Source: an uncultured Piscinibacter sp.
GTDB taxonomy: Bacteria; Pseudomonadota; Gammaproteobacteria; Burkholderiales; Burkholderiaceae_C
Assembly (NCBI RefSeq): GCF_937952055.1
Contig: NZ_CALFYO010000009.1
Location: 12,602 to 76,601 of the forward strand
Direction of reading: 5' to 3'
DNA: 64,000 nucleotides
The translations under genes and the position numbers were made by a program. This document shows positions 40,175-48,247 of the stretch, one piece after another. Below the pieces are notes generated by a model. That model did not search any database. It was given only the letters and a program-made list of their open reading frames with translations, and had not been told where the DNA came from. Each line of letters starts with the position of its first letter. Position 1 is the first letter of the stretch.

Positions 40175-41719
40175 ATGACGCAAGAAACCGCCTTCGGCAT
40201 CGCCGACCGTGCCTTCGACACCATCGCCGAATGCATCCGCCGCCAAGCCCGGCAGCGGCCCGCCGCGCCGGCGCTGTCGGACGGCGAGACGGCGCTGAGC
40301 TACGGGGCGCTGGACGCACGCATGGACCGCGTCGCCGCCGCGCTGCAGCGCGACGGCCTGGCGCCGGGCGAGGCCATTGCCCTGTGTGCCGCGCCCTCGG
40401 TGGCGCAGGCGACGCTGTTCCTCGGCGCGCTGCGCGCCGGCGCGGTGGTCGCGCCGCTGGCCCCCGGCAGCACTCCGGCCAGCCTGGCGCGCATGCTGGC
40501 CGATGCGCAGGCGACGCGGCTGTTCGTCGACGCCGGCAGCGAGGCCGAGTTCGCCGGCAACGCGCTGCCGCGCACGCGGCTCGACGCCGACCTCGAAGCC
40601 TGGCTCGCGCCCGAGGGCACGTCGCCGCGGCCGGTGGAGATTCACCCCGAGTCGCCGTTCAACATCATCTACTCGTCGGGCACCACCGGAGAGCCCAAGG
40701 GCATCGTGCAGCCGCACGGCATGCGCTGGGCCCATGTGCGGCGCGGACTGCCCTATGGCTACGGGCCGGGCGCGGTGACGCTGCTGGCCACGCCGCTGTA
40801 CTCGAACACCACGCTGGTGGTGTTCTTCCCTTCGCTGGCCTTCGGCGGCGAGGTCGTGCTGACGAGGAAGTTCGATGCGCTGGCCTACCTGCAGCTCGCG
40901 CAGCGCGTGCATGCCACGCACACCATGCTGGTGCCGGTGCAATACCAGCGCCTGATGGCCCACGAGCAGTTCGACCGCTTCGACCTGTCGGCCTTCCGCT
41001 TGAAGTTCTGCACCAGCGCGCCGTTTCCCGCGGCGCTGAAGGCCGAGGTGCTCAGGCGCTGGCCGGGCGGCCTGGTCGAGTTCTACGGCATGACCGAAGG
41101 CGGAGGCACCTGCATCCTGGAGGCCCATCTTCACCGCGACAAGCTGCACACCGTCGGCAAGCCGGCGCCCGGCACCGACACGCGCCTGATCGACGACGCC
41201 GGCCACGAGCTGGCGGCCGGCGCCACCGGCGAGGTGGTCGGTCATTCGCCCGGCATGATGGTCGGCTACCACCGCCGCCCCGATGCCACGCGCGAGGCCG
41301 AGTGGTTCGATGCGACCGGCAAGCGCTTCATCCGCACGGGCGACATCGGACGATTCGATGCCGACGGCTTCCTCGTCCTGCTGGACCGCCGCAAGGACAT
41401 GATCATCTCCGGCGGCTTCAACATCTACCCGAGCGACCTGGAGGCGCAACTGCGCGAACATCCTGCCGTGACCGATGCCGCCGTGGTCGGCGTGCCCTCG
41501 GCGCAATGGGGCGAGACGCCGGTGGCCTTCGTCGTGTGCCGGCCGGGTCACGCCGCGGAGGCGCGGGCGCTGCGCGATTGGCTCAATGCGCGCGTCGGCA
41601 AGACGCAGCGGCTGGCCGCCCTGCACCTCGTCGACGAACTGCCGCGCAGCGCCATCGGCAAGGTGCTCAAGCGCGAGTTGCGCGAACGGCATGCCGCCAT
41701 GGCACCATGTCGGCCATGA
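40175..41719 (+). CDS. AMP-dependent acyl-CoA ligase/synthetase
   Basis: A 514-residue ANL-superfamily ligase. The ATP loop IIYSSGTTGEPKG lies near 164-176; FYGMTEGGGTC, TGDIGRFDADGF, KDMIISGGFNIYPSDLE and the C-terminal PRSAIGKVLKREL with the catalytic Lys complete the set. The size and the short N-terminus fit ligases for short, medium or aromatic acids. Start ATG 40175 (MTQETAFG) is preferred to earlier in-frame starts inside the gcdH leader. It is followed by an NDH-2-like gene with an ATGA overlap and is divergent from gcdH, suggesting a shared catabolic role such as dicarboxylate activation. Confidence 0.9.
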   Translation: MTQETAFGIADRAFDTIAECIRRQARQRPAAPALSDGETALSYGALDARMDRVAAALQRDGLAPGEAIALCAAPSVAQATLFLGALRAGAVVAPLAPGSTPASLARMLADAQATRLFVDAGSEAEFAGNALPRTRLDADLEAWLAPEGTSPRPVEIHPESPFNIIYSSGTTGEPKGIVQPHGMRWAHVRRGLPYGYGPGAVTLLATPLYSNTTLVVFFPSLAFGGEVVLTRKFDALAYLQLAQRVHATHTMLVPVQYQRLMAHEQFDRFDLSAFRLKFCTSAPFPAALKAEVLRRWPGGLVEFYGMTEGGGTCILEAHLHRDKLHTVGKPAPGTDTRLIDDAGHELAAGATGEVVGHSPGMMVGYHRRPDATREAEWFDATGKRFIRTGDIGRFDADGFLVLLDRRKDMIISGGFNIYPSDLEAQLREHPAVTDAAVVGVPSAQWGETPVAFVVCRPGHAAEARALRDWLNARVGKTQRLAALHLVDELPRSAIGKVLKRELRERHAAMAPCRP

Positions 41720-43044
41720 ACCCCGCCGAAGAAGCGCCCGTACACCGCATTGTCGTGGTCGGCGGCGGTGCCGGCGGGCTCGAGCTCGTCACGCAGCTGG
41801 GCGACAGGCTCGGCAAGAAGGGTCGGGCGCACGTCACGCTGATCGAGAAGGCGCGTACCCATTTCTGGAAGCCGCACCTGCACGAGATCGCTGCCGGCAG
41901 CACCGACCTGCACGAGCATGCCACCGACTATCTGGCGCAATCGCACTGGCATGGCTTCCGCTACCGCGTCGGCGAGATGGTGGGCCTGGACCGCGACAAG
42001 CGCGAGGTGATCGTCGCTCCGGCGATCGACGAGGAGGGGGCGCCGATCACGCCACCCTACACGCGCGGCTACGACACGCTGGTGATGGCGGTGGGCAGCC
42101 TGACCAACGACTTCGGCACCCCGGGCGTCGCCGAGCACGCGATCGCGCTGGAGACGCCGGCGCAGGCCGAGCGCTTTCACCGTCGCCTGGTCAACGCCTG
42201 CATCCGTGCGCACATGCAGAGCGAGCCGCTGTCGCCGCGGCAGCTGCAGGTGGCCATCATCGGCGCGGGCGCCACCGGCGTGGAGCTGGCGGCCGAGCTG
42301 CACAAGGCGACGCGTGCGCTCGTCTCCTACAACCTCGAGCGCATCGACCCCGAGCGCGACATCCGGCTCAACCTGATCGAGGCCGGTCCGCGCATCCTGC
42401 CAGCGCTGCCGGAGCGCATCTCGGGCGCGGCGCATGGTCTGCTGGCCAGCCTGGGCGTGCGCGTGCGCACCAACTCGCGCGTGACCGAGGTGAGCGCCGA
42501 GGGCGTCCACCTTGCCGGCGGCGAGACCATTCCGGCCGAGTTGGTGGTGTGGGCGGCCGGCGTGAAGGCGCCGGACTTCCTGCGCGAGCTCGGTGGTCTG
42601 GAGAGCAACCGCCTCAATCAGCTGGTGGTGGAAAGCACGCTGCAGACCACGCGCGACCCGGCCGTCTTCGCGCTCGGCGACTGCGCGGCGGCGCCCTGGC
42701 TCGGGCACGAGGGCAACGTGCCGCCGCGCGCGCAAGCGGCGCATCAGCAGGCCTCGCACCTGGTCGAGCAACTGCAGCGGCGCATCGAGGGCAAGCCGCT
42801 GCAGCCCTGGCGCTACCGCGACTTCGGCTCGCTCGTCTCGCTGGGCGAGTACAGCACGGTGGGCAACCTGATGGGCAACCTGGTCGGCGGCAACCTGTGG
42901 GTCGAGGGACTGTTCGCGCGCACCATGTACCTGTCCTTGTACAAGATGCACGAGGTGGCGCTGCACGGCTTCTGGCGCACCGCGCTCGGCTCGCTGAGCC
43001 GGCTGATGACGCGCAGCACGGAACCGCGCGTCAAGCTGCACTAG
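41716..43044 (+). CDS. Type II NADH dehydrogenase-like FAD oxidoreductase
   Basis: A 442-residue pyridine nucleotide-disulphide-type flavoprotein resembling NDH-2, which passes electrons from NADH to quinone without pumping protons. FAD motif VVVGGGAGGLELVTQLG lies near the N-terminus, the NADH motif IIGAGATGVELAAELHKA near 175-192, and VFALGDCAA near 320. The C-terminal region (WVEGLFARTMYLSLYKMHEV) is amphipathic and would anchor it to the membrane face. Start ATG 41716 gives the common ATGA overlap; ATG 41707, nine bases upstream, is an alternative. Confidence 0.9.
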   Translation: MNPAEEAPVHRIVVVGGGAGGLELVTQLGDRLGKKGRAHVTLIEKARTHFWKPHLHEIAAGSTDLHEHATDYLAQSHWHGFRYRVGEMVGLDRDKREVIVAPAIDEEGAPITPPYTRGYDTLVMAVGSLTNDFGTPGVAEHAIALETPAQAERFHRRLVNACIRAHMQSEPLSPRQLQVAIIGAGATGVELAAELHKATRALVSYNLERIDPERDIRLNLIEAGPRILPALPERISGAAHGLLASLGVRVRTNSRVTEVSAEGVHLAGGETIPAELVVWAAGVKAPDFLRELGGLESNRLNQLVVESTLQTTRDPAVFALGDCAAAPWLGHEGNVPPRAQAAHQQASHLVEQLQRRIEGKPLQPWRYRDFGSLVSLGEYSTVGNLMGNLVGGNLWVEGLFARTMYLSLYKMHEVALHGFWRTALGSLSRLMTRSTEPRVKLH

Positions 43045-43071
43045 CCAACCAGCGGACGCCAGATTGGCGCA

Positions 43072-43108
43072 GGGCGCGGGGGTCCCGCGGGTGCAGCCCC
43101 CCGCGCCC
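43072..43108. terminator. Hairpin in the convergent gap after the NDH-2-like gene
   Basis: GGGCGCGGGGG (43072-43082) pairs with CCCCCGCGCCC (43098-43108), an 11-bp GC stem with a 15-nt loop. There is no T-tract on either side, so termination is uncertain. Confidence 0.4.
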
Positions 43109-43132
43109 TGAGCCCCCTTGGCTCCGACGTCG

Positions 43133-43822
43133 CTAAACCCCGACGTCGTCGAGATCGCGGTACACGTCGCGCAGCCACATCTTCACGCGCTGGCGGTCCA
43201 TCAGGCCGAGCGCGATCGGACTCTCGCTGGCAGTGGCATGCCAGAAGCTGCTGCTGTTGATGTCGATCTTGCGGATCGCGCTGTCGTGCAGCTTCTTCAC
43301 CGAGACGATCTTCGCGCCCAGGCCGAGCGCGCGGGCCTGCTCGCCCGACTGCTCGAGCGCCGTGAAGTCGCCGCCGCGCACCTGGTTGCGCACCAGCACG
43401 TACTTCAGGCTCGTGCCGAATCGGTCGAGCAGCTTGCGCAGCAGGTCGACGGAATCCTTGCCCGTGTCCATCACGTGCCAGTAGTGGATGGTGATGCCGG
43501 TCTCGTCGGCGAGGTTGAGCACGCCGGAGTCGTCCATCCAGCGCACCAGCGGCTCGTGCGTCTGGGCGGCGAGGTCCACGAGGATGCGCCGTTCGGGCTG
43601 CTCGACGGCGGCCTCCATGATGGCGTCCAGCGCCTCGTAGCGGTCGACCACCACCGGCGAGGCGTAGCCTGCGTAGAAGCGCATCAGCGCCCCATGCGAG
43701 CGGTCCGTGTCGAAGCCGAGGAAGGGCATCTGGTGGTCGATCAGGTATTGCGCCAGGACGCGCGCCAGCAGCGACTTGCCCACGCCGCCCTTCTCGCCAC
43801 CGATGAAATGGATCTTCGCCAT
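43133..43822 (-). CDS. ParA/MinD-like P-loop ATPase
   Basis: A 229-residue orphan ATPase with a deviant Walker A (GGEKGGVGKSLLAR, residues 8-21) and a second acidic motif in ILVDLAAQTHEPLV. The signature lysine and the KGGVGKS text are those of ParA/MinD/Mrp-type proteins, sometimes labelled mobilisation proteins. No parB-like partner or parS-like repeat is adjacent, so a plasmid or chromosome segregation role is not supported. The C-terminus (INSSSFWHATASESP) is specific to this subfamily in my memory. Single gene facing the NDH-2-like gene. Confidence 0.8.
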   Translation of the reverse strand: MAKIHFIGGEKGGVGKSLLARVLAQYLIDHQMPFLGFDTDRSHGALMRFYAGYASPVVVDRYEALDAIMEAAVEQPERRILVDLAAQTHEPLVRWMDDSGVLNLADETGITIHYWHVMDTGKDSVDLLRKLLDRFGTSLKYVLVRNQVRGGDFTALEQSGEQARALGLGAKIVSVKKLHDSAIRKIDINSSSFWHATASESPIALGLMDRQRVKMWLRDVYRDLDDVGV

Positions 43823-43901
43823 CCGCTCCGTCCTCCCACGTTCCTGATGCGCTGAAGCGGGCGATTCTGACCCGAATCCGCCGGGGCGCGCCAGCGGGGC
43901 T

Positions 43902-43938
43902 TCACGCGGCGGTCATCAGCTGTTCACGGCGCTGTCAT
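43902..43938 (+). promoter_or_regulatory. Pho-box-like array upstream of phoX
   Basis: The trinucleotide TCA recurs at 43902, 43913, 43924 and 43935, exactly 11 bp apart. Two of the units are CGGTCAT (43910) and CTGTCAT (43932), near-perfect PhoB half-sites (consensus CTGTCAT, 4-bp spacers). It lies 52-89 nt before the phoX start. Confidence 0.7.
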
Positions 43939-43990
43939 CGGCGCTGCCGAGACTGCGTCGGTTTCTTCCAACCCAGCAGACGAGGACGAC

Positions 43991-46294
43991 ATGGACGACA
44001 AGGCCGCAACCCACCACGATGACGCCGATCTCAACGGCTCGGGCAATCCGACCTTCAATCACGTGCTCGATGCACGGCTGTCGCGTCGGGGCGTGCTGCG
44101 CGGAGGCATCGGCGGTGTGGCCGGCGCCGTGCTCGGTGGCCTGTCGCTGGGCGCCTGCGGCGGCGGCGACGCGCAGGACCTGGCCGTGGCCAGCGAGGAC
44201 ATGGCGGCGCTCGGCGCCGACAAGCAGGCCGAGCACTCGAGTCGCCGCGAAGGCCGCATCGCCAGCCTCGACTTCCAGGCCGTGCCGAAAGGCCTGGCCG
44301 ACAAGGTGGTGGTGCCGGCCGGCTACACCGCGACGGTGGTGTACGCGCTGGGCGATCCGCTCGACGCGCAGACGCCCGAGTACCGCAACGACGGCACCGA
44401 CACCCAGATGGAGCGCCGCGCCGGCGACCACCACGACGGCATGGAGTATTTCGGCCTCGACCCGCTGGGCCGGCAGCGTGATCGCCTCGGCTCGAGCCGC
44501 GGCCTCCTGGCGATCAATCACGAGGCCACCAGCCAGGGTGGCGGCGAGCGCAGCTCCGCCTTCATCCATGCCGATGGCGGCACCAACGCCCTGCCGCGAC
44601 CGGCCGCCGAAGTGGACAAGGAAGTGGCGATCCACGGGCTGTCCGTCGTCGAGGTGCACTCACGGGGCGGCCGCTTCGAGTACGTGCGCAACTCGCGGTT
44701 CAATCGCCGCATCACGCCGCTGACGCCGGTGGAGATCTCCGGCCCGGTGCGCGGCCATGCCCTGCTGTCGACGAAGTACTCGCCTGCCGGCACCGCCACC
44801 CGCGGCACGCTGAACAACTGCGGCAGCGGCAAGACGCCCTGGGGCACCATGCTCAGCGGCGAGGAGAACTGGGCCGGTTACTTCACCCGCTCGGCCACCG
44901 ACAATGCGGCGCGCGCCGTCTCCGGCGACGCGAAGAGCGTGACCTCGCTGAACCGCTACGGGCGAGGCCAGGGTGCCGGCAGCCGCCACGGCTGGGAGAG
45001 TGGCGGCAGCGACGACCGGTACGCACGCTGGGACATTGGCGTGAAGGGGGCCAGCGCCGCCGAGGACTACCGCAACGAGCTCAACGGCTTCGGCTGGATC
45101 GTCGAGGTCGACCCCTACGATCGGAAGGCCGCGACCAGGAAGCGCACCGCACTCGGCCGTTTCGCGCACGAGAGCGCGGCCTTCGGCAGGCTGGTCGAGG
45201 GCCGCCCCTTGGCCGTCTACATGGGCGACGACTCGCGCGGCGAGTACATCTACAAGTTCGTCTCCACCGCCACCTGGCGCAAGGGTGATGCCGACCGCCA
45301 CGACCGCATCGCGGTGGGCGACAAGTACCTCGACCACGGCCGCCTCTACGTGGCGCGCTTCAACGACGACGGCAGCGGCGACTGGATCGAACTGGACATC
45401 GCCCACCCGGCGATCGCTGCGTACGCTGGCTACGCGTTCGCCGACCAGGCGGACGTGCTCGTCAATGCGCGTCTCGCCGCCGACGCGGTGGGTGCGACGA
45501 AGATGGATCGACCGGAGTGGTGCGCGGTGCACCCGGTGACGGGCGAGATCTACTACACGCTGACCAACAACAGCAACCGCAAGGTGGAGCCGAGCGGTTC
45601 GCAGCAGGGGGTCGATGCTGGCAATCCGCGTTCGTACAGCGATTCGTTCGGCGGCGGCGCGGCGGGCTCGCCAGGCAACGTCAACGGCCACATCATCCGC
45701 ATGGCCGAGGCCGACGGCCGCGCCGAGGCGCCGCGCTTCCGGTGGGACGTGTACCTGTTCGGCGCGCAGGCCGATGCCGACCCGGGCAAGGTCAACCTGT
45801 CCGCGCTGACCGACGACCAGGACTTCTCCAGCCCCGACGGACTGTGGTTCAGCCCGACCACCGGCCTGGCCTGGATCCAGACCGACGACGGGGCCTACAC
45901 CGACACGACCAACTGCATGATGCTCGCTGGCATCCCGGGCCAAGTGGGGGACGGCAGCGCGGTGCGCCTGAGCTACACGAAGGCCGACGGCACGACGCTG
46001 GACGTGGACACCTACGTCGGCAGGCAGCCGGCCGCCGACGCGCTGAAGCGCTTCCTCGTCGGCCCGGTGGATTGCGAGATCACCGGGGTCGCCGAGACGC
46101 CGGACGGCCGTGCGCTGTTCGTCAACATCCAGCACCCGGGCGAGTCGATCAGTGTGGCCCACATCGCCGACCCCTCGAAGTACCTCAGCCACTGGCCGGG
46201 CAATGCCGGCTACGGTGCGGGCGGGGCGACCGCGCGCCCGCGCTCGGCGACCATCGTCATCACCAAGGACGACGGCGGACGCGTCGGCCGCTGA
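43991..46294 (+). CDS. phoX: PhoX-type alkaline phosphatase (Tat-exported)
   Basis: A 767-residue DUF839/PhoX phosphatase that releases phosphate from organic phosphoesters outside the cytoplasm, normally using calcium and iron. A Tat signal with Arg32-Arg33 (LSRRGVLRGGIGG) precedes a hydrophobic run ending GLSLGACGGG, where Cys56 could be a lipoprotein acceptor. PhoX text includes GTMLSGEENWAGY and YMGDDSRGEYIYKFV. Start ATG 43991 has GAGGA upstream. A Pho-box-like array lies in front, so induction by phosphate limitation through PhoB is expected. Confidence 0.9.
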   Translation: MDDKAATHHDDADLNGSGNPTFNHVLDARLSRRGVLRGGIGGVAGAVLGGLSLGACGGGDAQDLAVASEDMAALGADKQAEHSSRREGRIASLDFQAVPKGLADKVVVPAGYTATVVYALGDPLDAQTPEYRNDGTDTQMERRAGDHHDGMEYFGLDPLGRQRDRLGSSRGLLAINHEATSQGGGERSSAFIHADGGTNALPRPAAEVDKEVAIHGLSVVEVHSRGGRFEYVRNSRFNRRITPLTPVEISGPVRGHALLSTKYSPAGTATRGTLNNCGSGKTPWGTMLSGEENWAGYFTRSATDNAARAVSGDAKSVTSLNRYGRGQGAGSRHGWESGGSDDRYARWDIGVKGASAAEDYRNELNGFGWIVEVDPYDRKAATRKRTALGRFAHESAAFGRLVEGRPLAVYMGDDSRGEYIYKFVSTATWRKGDADRHDRIAVGDKYLDHGRLYVARFNDDGSGDWIELDIAHPAIAAYAGYAFADQADVLVNARLAADAVGATKMDRPEWCAVHPVTGEIYYTLTNNSNRKVEPSGSQQGVDAGNPRSYSDSFGGGAAGSPGNVNGHIIRMAEADGRAEAPRFRWDVYLFGAQADADPGKVNLSALTDDQDFSSPDGLWFSPTTGLAWIQTDDGAYTDTTNCMMLAGIPGQVGDGSAVRLSYTKADGTTLDVDTYVGRQPAADALKRFLVGPVDCEITGVAETPDGRALFVNIQHPGESISVAHIADPSKYLSHWPGNAGYGAGGATARPRSATIVITKDDGGRVGR

Positions 46295-46320
46295 GGTCCG
46301 GCCCGGCGGCGTGCCGGGAG

Positions 46321-46351
46321 TTCTGGCGTCGGGCTCGATCCGGCGCCAGAA
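46321..46351. promoter_or_regulatory. Inverted repeat between phoX and the next small gene
   Basis: TTCTGGCG (46321-46328) and CGCCAGAA (46344-46351) are perfect 8-bp arms, 27 nt after phoX and 8 nt before the next ATG. It has no T-tract. It could be a weak terminator or an operator for the small gene. Confidence 0.35.
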
Positions 46352-46358
46352 TCACGGC

Positions 46359-46658
46359 ATGCAGCAGGCCGCCGTGATCGAGCAGGTGTTCGCCGCCCTC
46401 GTGGTGGCCGCGTGTGCGGTGCTGCTGCTGCGCCTGGTGATCGGGGCGCAGCGGCGCGCGAAGCTCGACCGCGCCTTCGTGCGCCTGTGGCGGGGGCTGC
46501 GCTCGGGCGCCGTTGCGCTGTGGCGCTGGCCCGGCAAGCGCCGCCAGGCGCGCCGGCTCGCCGAGGACGCCATCCGGCGCGCCAGTCAGGGAAAGCGGGA
46601 GGGCAACGTCTACACGCCCGAGCAGTTCAAGAAGCCGCCGCGCGACAAGATGCACTGA
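46359..46658 (+). CDS. Small membrane-anchored protein of unknown function
   Basis: A 99-residue protein with one N-terminal transmembrane segment (IEQVFAALVVAACAVLLLRL) followed by a long basic helix (RRAKLDRAFVRLWRGLR, GKRRQARRLAEDAIRRAS) and a polar tail (EGNVYTPEQFKKPPRDKMH). I do not recognise a named family; short proteins of this shape are widespread in Burkholderiales. The coding-style third-position GC agrees with its neighbours. Start ATG 46359 follows an inverted repeat. It faces the SDR gene. Confidence 0.7.
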   Translation: MQQAAVIEQVFAALVVAACAVLLLRLVIGAQRRAKLDRAFVRLWRGLRSGAVALWRWPGKRRQARRLAEDAIRRASQGKREGNVYTPEQFKKPPRDKMH

Positions 46659-46670
46659 TCCGCCGCAGCT

Positions 46671-47429
46671 TCATCCGCGGCCGACGAACGGCATGTTCGT
46701 CGCCATCACCGTCATGAACAGCACGTTGGCATCGAGCGGCAGGCCGGCCATGTGCACCACCGCATCGGCGACGTGCCTCACGTCCATGCGCGGCTCGACG
46801 CGGGTGGAACCGTCGGCCTGCAGCACGCCCTGCGCCATGCGTTCGGTCATCTCCGTGGCGGCATTGCCGATGTCGATCTGTCCGCAGGCGATGCCATGGC
46901 GTCGGCCGTCGAGCGCGGTGCTGCGCGTCAGCCCGCTGATGGCGTGCTTGGTGGCGGTGTAGGGCGCCGAGAACGGCCGCGGCGCATAGGCCGAGATCGA
47001 GCCGTTGTTGATGATGCGCCCGCCCTGGGGCGACTGGCTCTTCATCAGGCGGATCGCCTCCTGGGTGCACAGGAACGGCCCGGTCAGGTTGACGTCGACC
47101 ACCGCCTTCCACTGCTCGTAGCTGAGGTCTTCCATCGGGATGGCCGGGGCACCCATGCCGGCGTTGTTGAAGAGCACGTCGAGGCGTCCGAACGCCGCCT
47201 GGGTCTTCGCGAACAACGCCTTCACCGAGGCCGGATCGCCGACGTCGGTGGGCACGGCGAGCAGCCGCTCCTTGTCGCGGGCCGCAGCAGCGATGGTCTC
47301 GTTCAGCGCGTCGGCCCGGCGGCCGGCGAGCACGACGTGGTAGCCGGCCCCGTGCAGGGCGAGGGCGCAGGCGCGGCCGATGCCGCTGCCGGCGCCGGTG
47401 ACGAGGGCGACGCGAGGGGTGGTGCTCAT
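46671..47429 (-). CDS. SDR-family oxidoreductase
   Basis: A 252-residue classical short-chain dehydrogenase. The cofactor motif TGAGSGIGRA lies near 11-20, NNAGMG follows, and the active site is Ser in NNGSISAY with Tyr-x3-Lys in YTATKH. The last third (NVLFMTVMATNMPFVGRG) matches NADP SDRs often annotated as clavaldehyde-dehydrogenase-like or YdfG-like in Proteobacteria. Start ATG 47429 overlaps the stop of the membrane-protein gene by ATGA. Substrate unknown. Confidence 0.88.
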   Translation of the reverse strand: MSTTPRVALVTGAGSGIGRACALALHGAGYHVVLAGRRADALNETIAAAARDKERLLAVPTDVGDPASVKALFAKTQAAFGRLDVLFNNAGMGAPAIPMEDLSYEQWKAVVDVNLTGPFLCTQEAIRLMKSQSPQGGRIINNGSISAYAPRPFSAPYTATKHAISGLTRSTALDGRRHGIACGQIDIGNAATEMTERMAQGVLQADGSTRVEPRMDVRHVADAVVHMAGLPLDANVLFMTVMATNMPFVGRG

Positions 47430-48247
47430 GGTGTGCTTTCGTTGGGAGGAAGCGCCGGCGAGTCCTCGCGCTCGGCGAAGCAGTCGGCGAAGCTGAAGTA
47501 CAGCGAGGTGTAGAAGACGGTGGACAGGATCAGCGAAGCTGGCATGGCCAGCAGCGCGACCAGCTGCGGCTGGCCGAGCAGCGCGGCGACGATGTTCGCG
47601 AAGGCGCCGAAGGTCAGCACCACCGCGGCCCAGCTCAGCCCGAAGACGAGGAAGGCACCCTTGTTGCGCCACACCGCCACGGTGCTGGAGAACAGCGACT
47701 GCGCCACGCCCTGCGTGCCCCAGTGAACCAGTGCCGGCGCATGCCAGAACGGGATGGACAGCAGCCCCGCGAGGCCGAAGCGCAGCAGCAGACCCAGCTC
47801 GAGCCGCGGGTCGGCGAGCCGCTCGCCCACGTCCGTCGGCGTGGCCTTGCCGTCGGCCAGCACCTGCATCAGCTGGTCGAGTGCGCCGCCGTCGGCCCAT
47901 TCGGCCACCGTGATGATGAGCACGCTGGCGGCTGCGTAGATCAGGCCCAGCATCGCCATCGCGCGCAGCTTCGCGGGCCCCTGGCGAAGCGGTTCGACGA
48001 AGGCGCGGGGCAGGGGCAGCCTGCCTTGCTGCGCATCGCGCGTGGCGATCATGAAGCCCAGCGAGCCCAGCGGCAGCAGCGCAAGCAGCAGCAGCGAGCC
48101 GACCAGCGGCAGCAGCGTGAGCACGAAGATCACGAACAGGAAGGCGGCGAAGATGCCGCTGAAGGCCAGGGGCTGCTGCGTGAAGGCGCGGAAGCCCTTC
48201 TTCACCCAGGTGGCGCCGGTGGCGGCGGAAACGTACTGAAGCCTCAT
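47426..48247 (-). CDS. BPSS1780-family membrane protein
   Basis: A 273-residue polytopic inner-membrane protein with about six hydrophobic segments (for example FAAFLFVIFVLTLLPLVGSL and LIYAAASVLIITVAEW). It begins MRLQYVSAATGATWVKKGFR, the N-terminus typical of the BPSS1780 family of Burkholderiales. Function unknown. It overlaps thrB by ATGA at its start and the SDR gene at its end, so all three form one operon. Confidence 0.85.
   Translation of the reverse strand: MRLQYVSAATGATWVKKGFRAFTQQPLAFSGIFAAFLFVIFVLTLLPLVGSLLLLALLPLGSLGFMIATRDAQQGRLPLPRAFVEPLRQGPAKLRAMAMLGLIYAAASVLIITVAEWADGGALDQLMQVLADGKATPTDVGERLADPRLELGLLLRFGLAGLLSIPFWHAPALVHWGTQGVAQSLFSSTVAVWRNKGAFLVFGLSWAAVVLTFGAFANIVAALLGQPQLVALLAMPASLILSTVFYTSLYFSFADCFAEREDSPALPPNESTP

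Noticed and set aside
38770..43044. A 1,424-codon plus-strand frame joining antisense gcdH with the ligase and NDH-2 region
   Set aside because: Only its last 442 codons are a real protein. The start is antisense to aat and gcdH, and the middle is another frame of the ligase.
43133..43822. Chromosome or plasmid partition locus
   Set aside because: A ParA-like ATPase is present, but no parB-like gene or parS-like 16-bp repeats were seen in the surrounding sequence.
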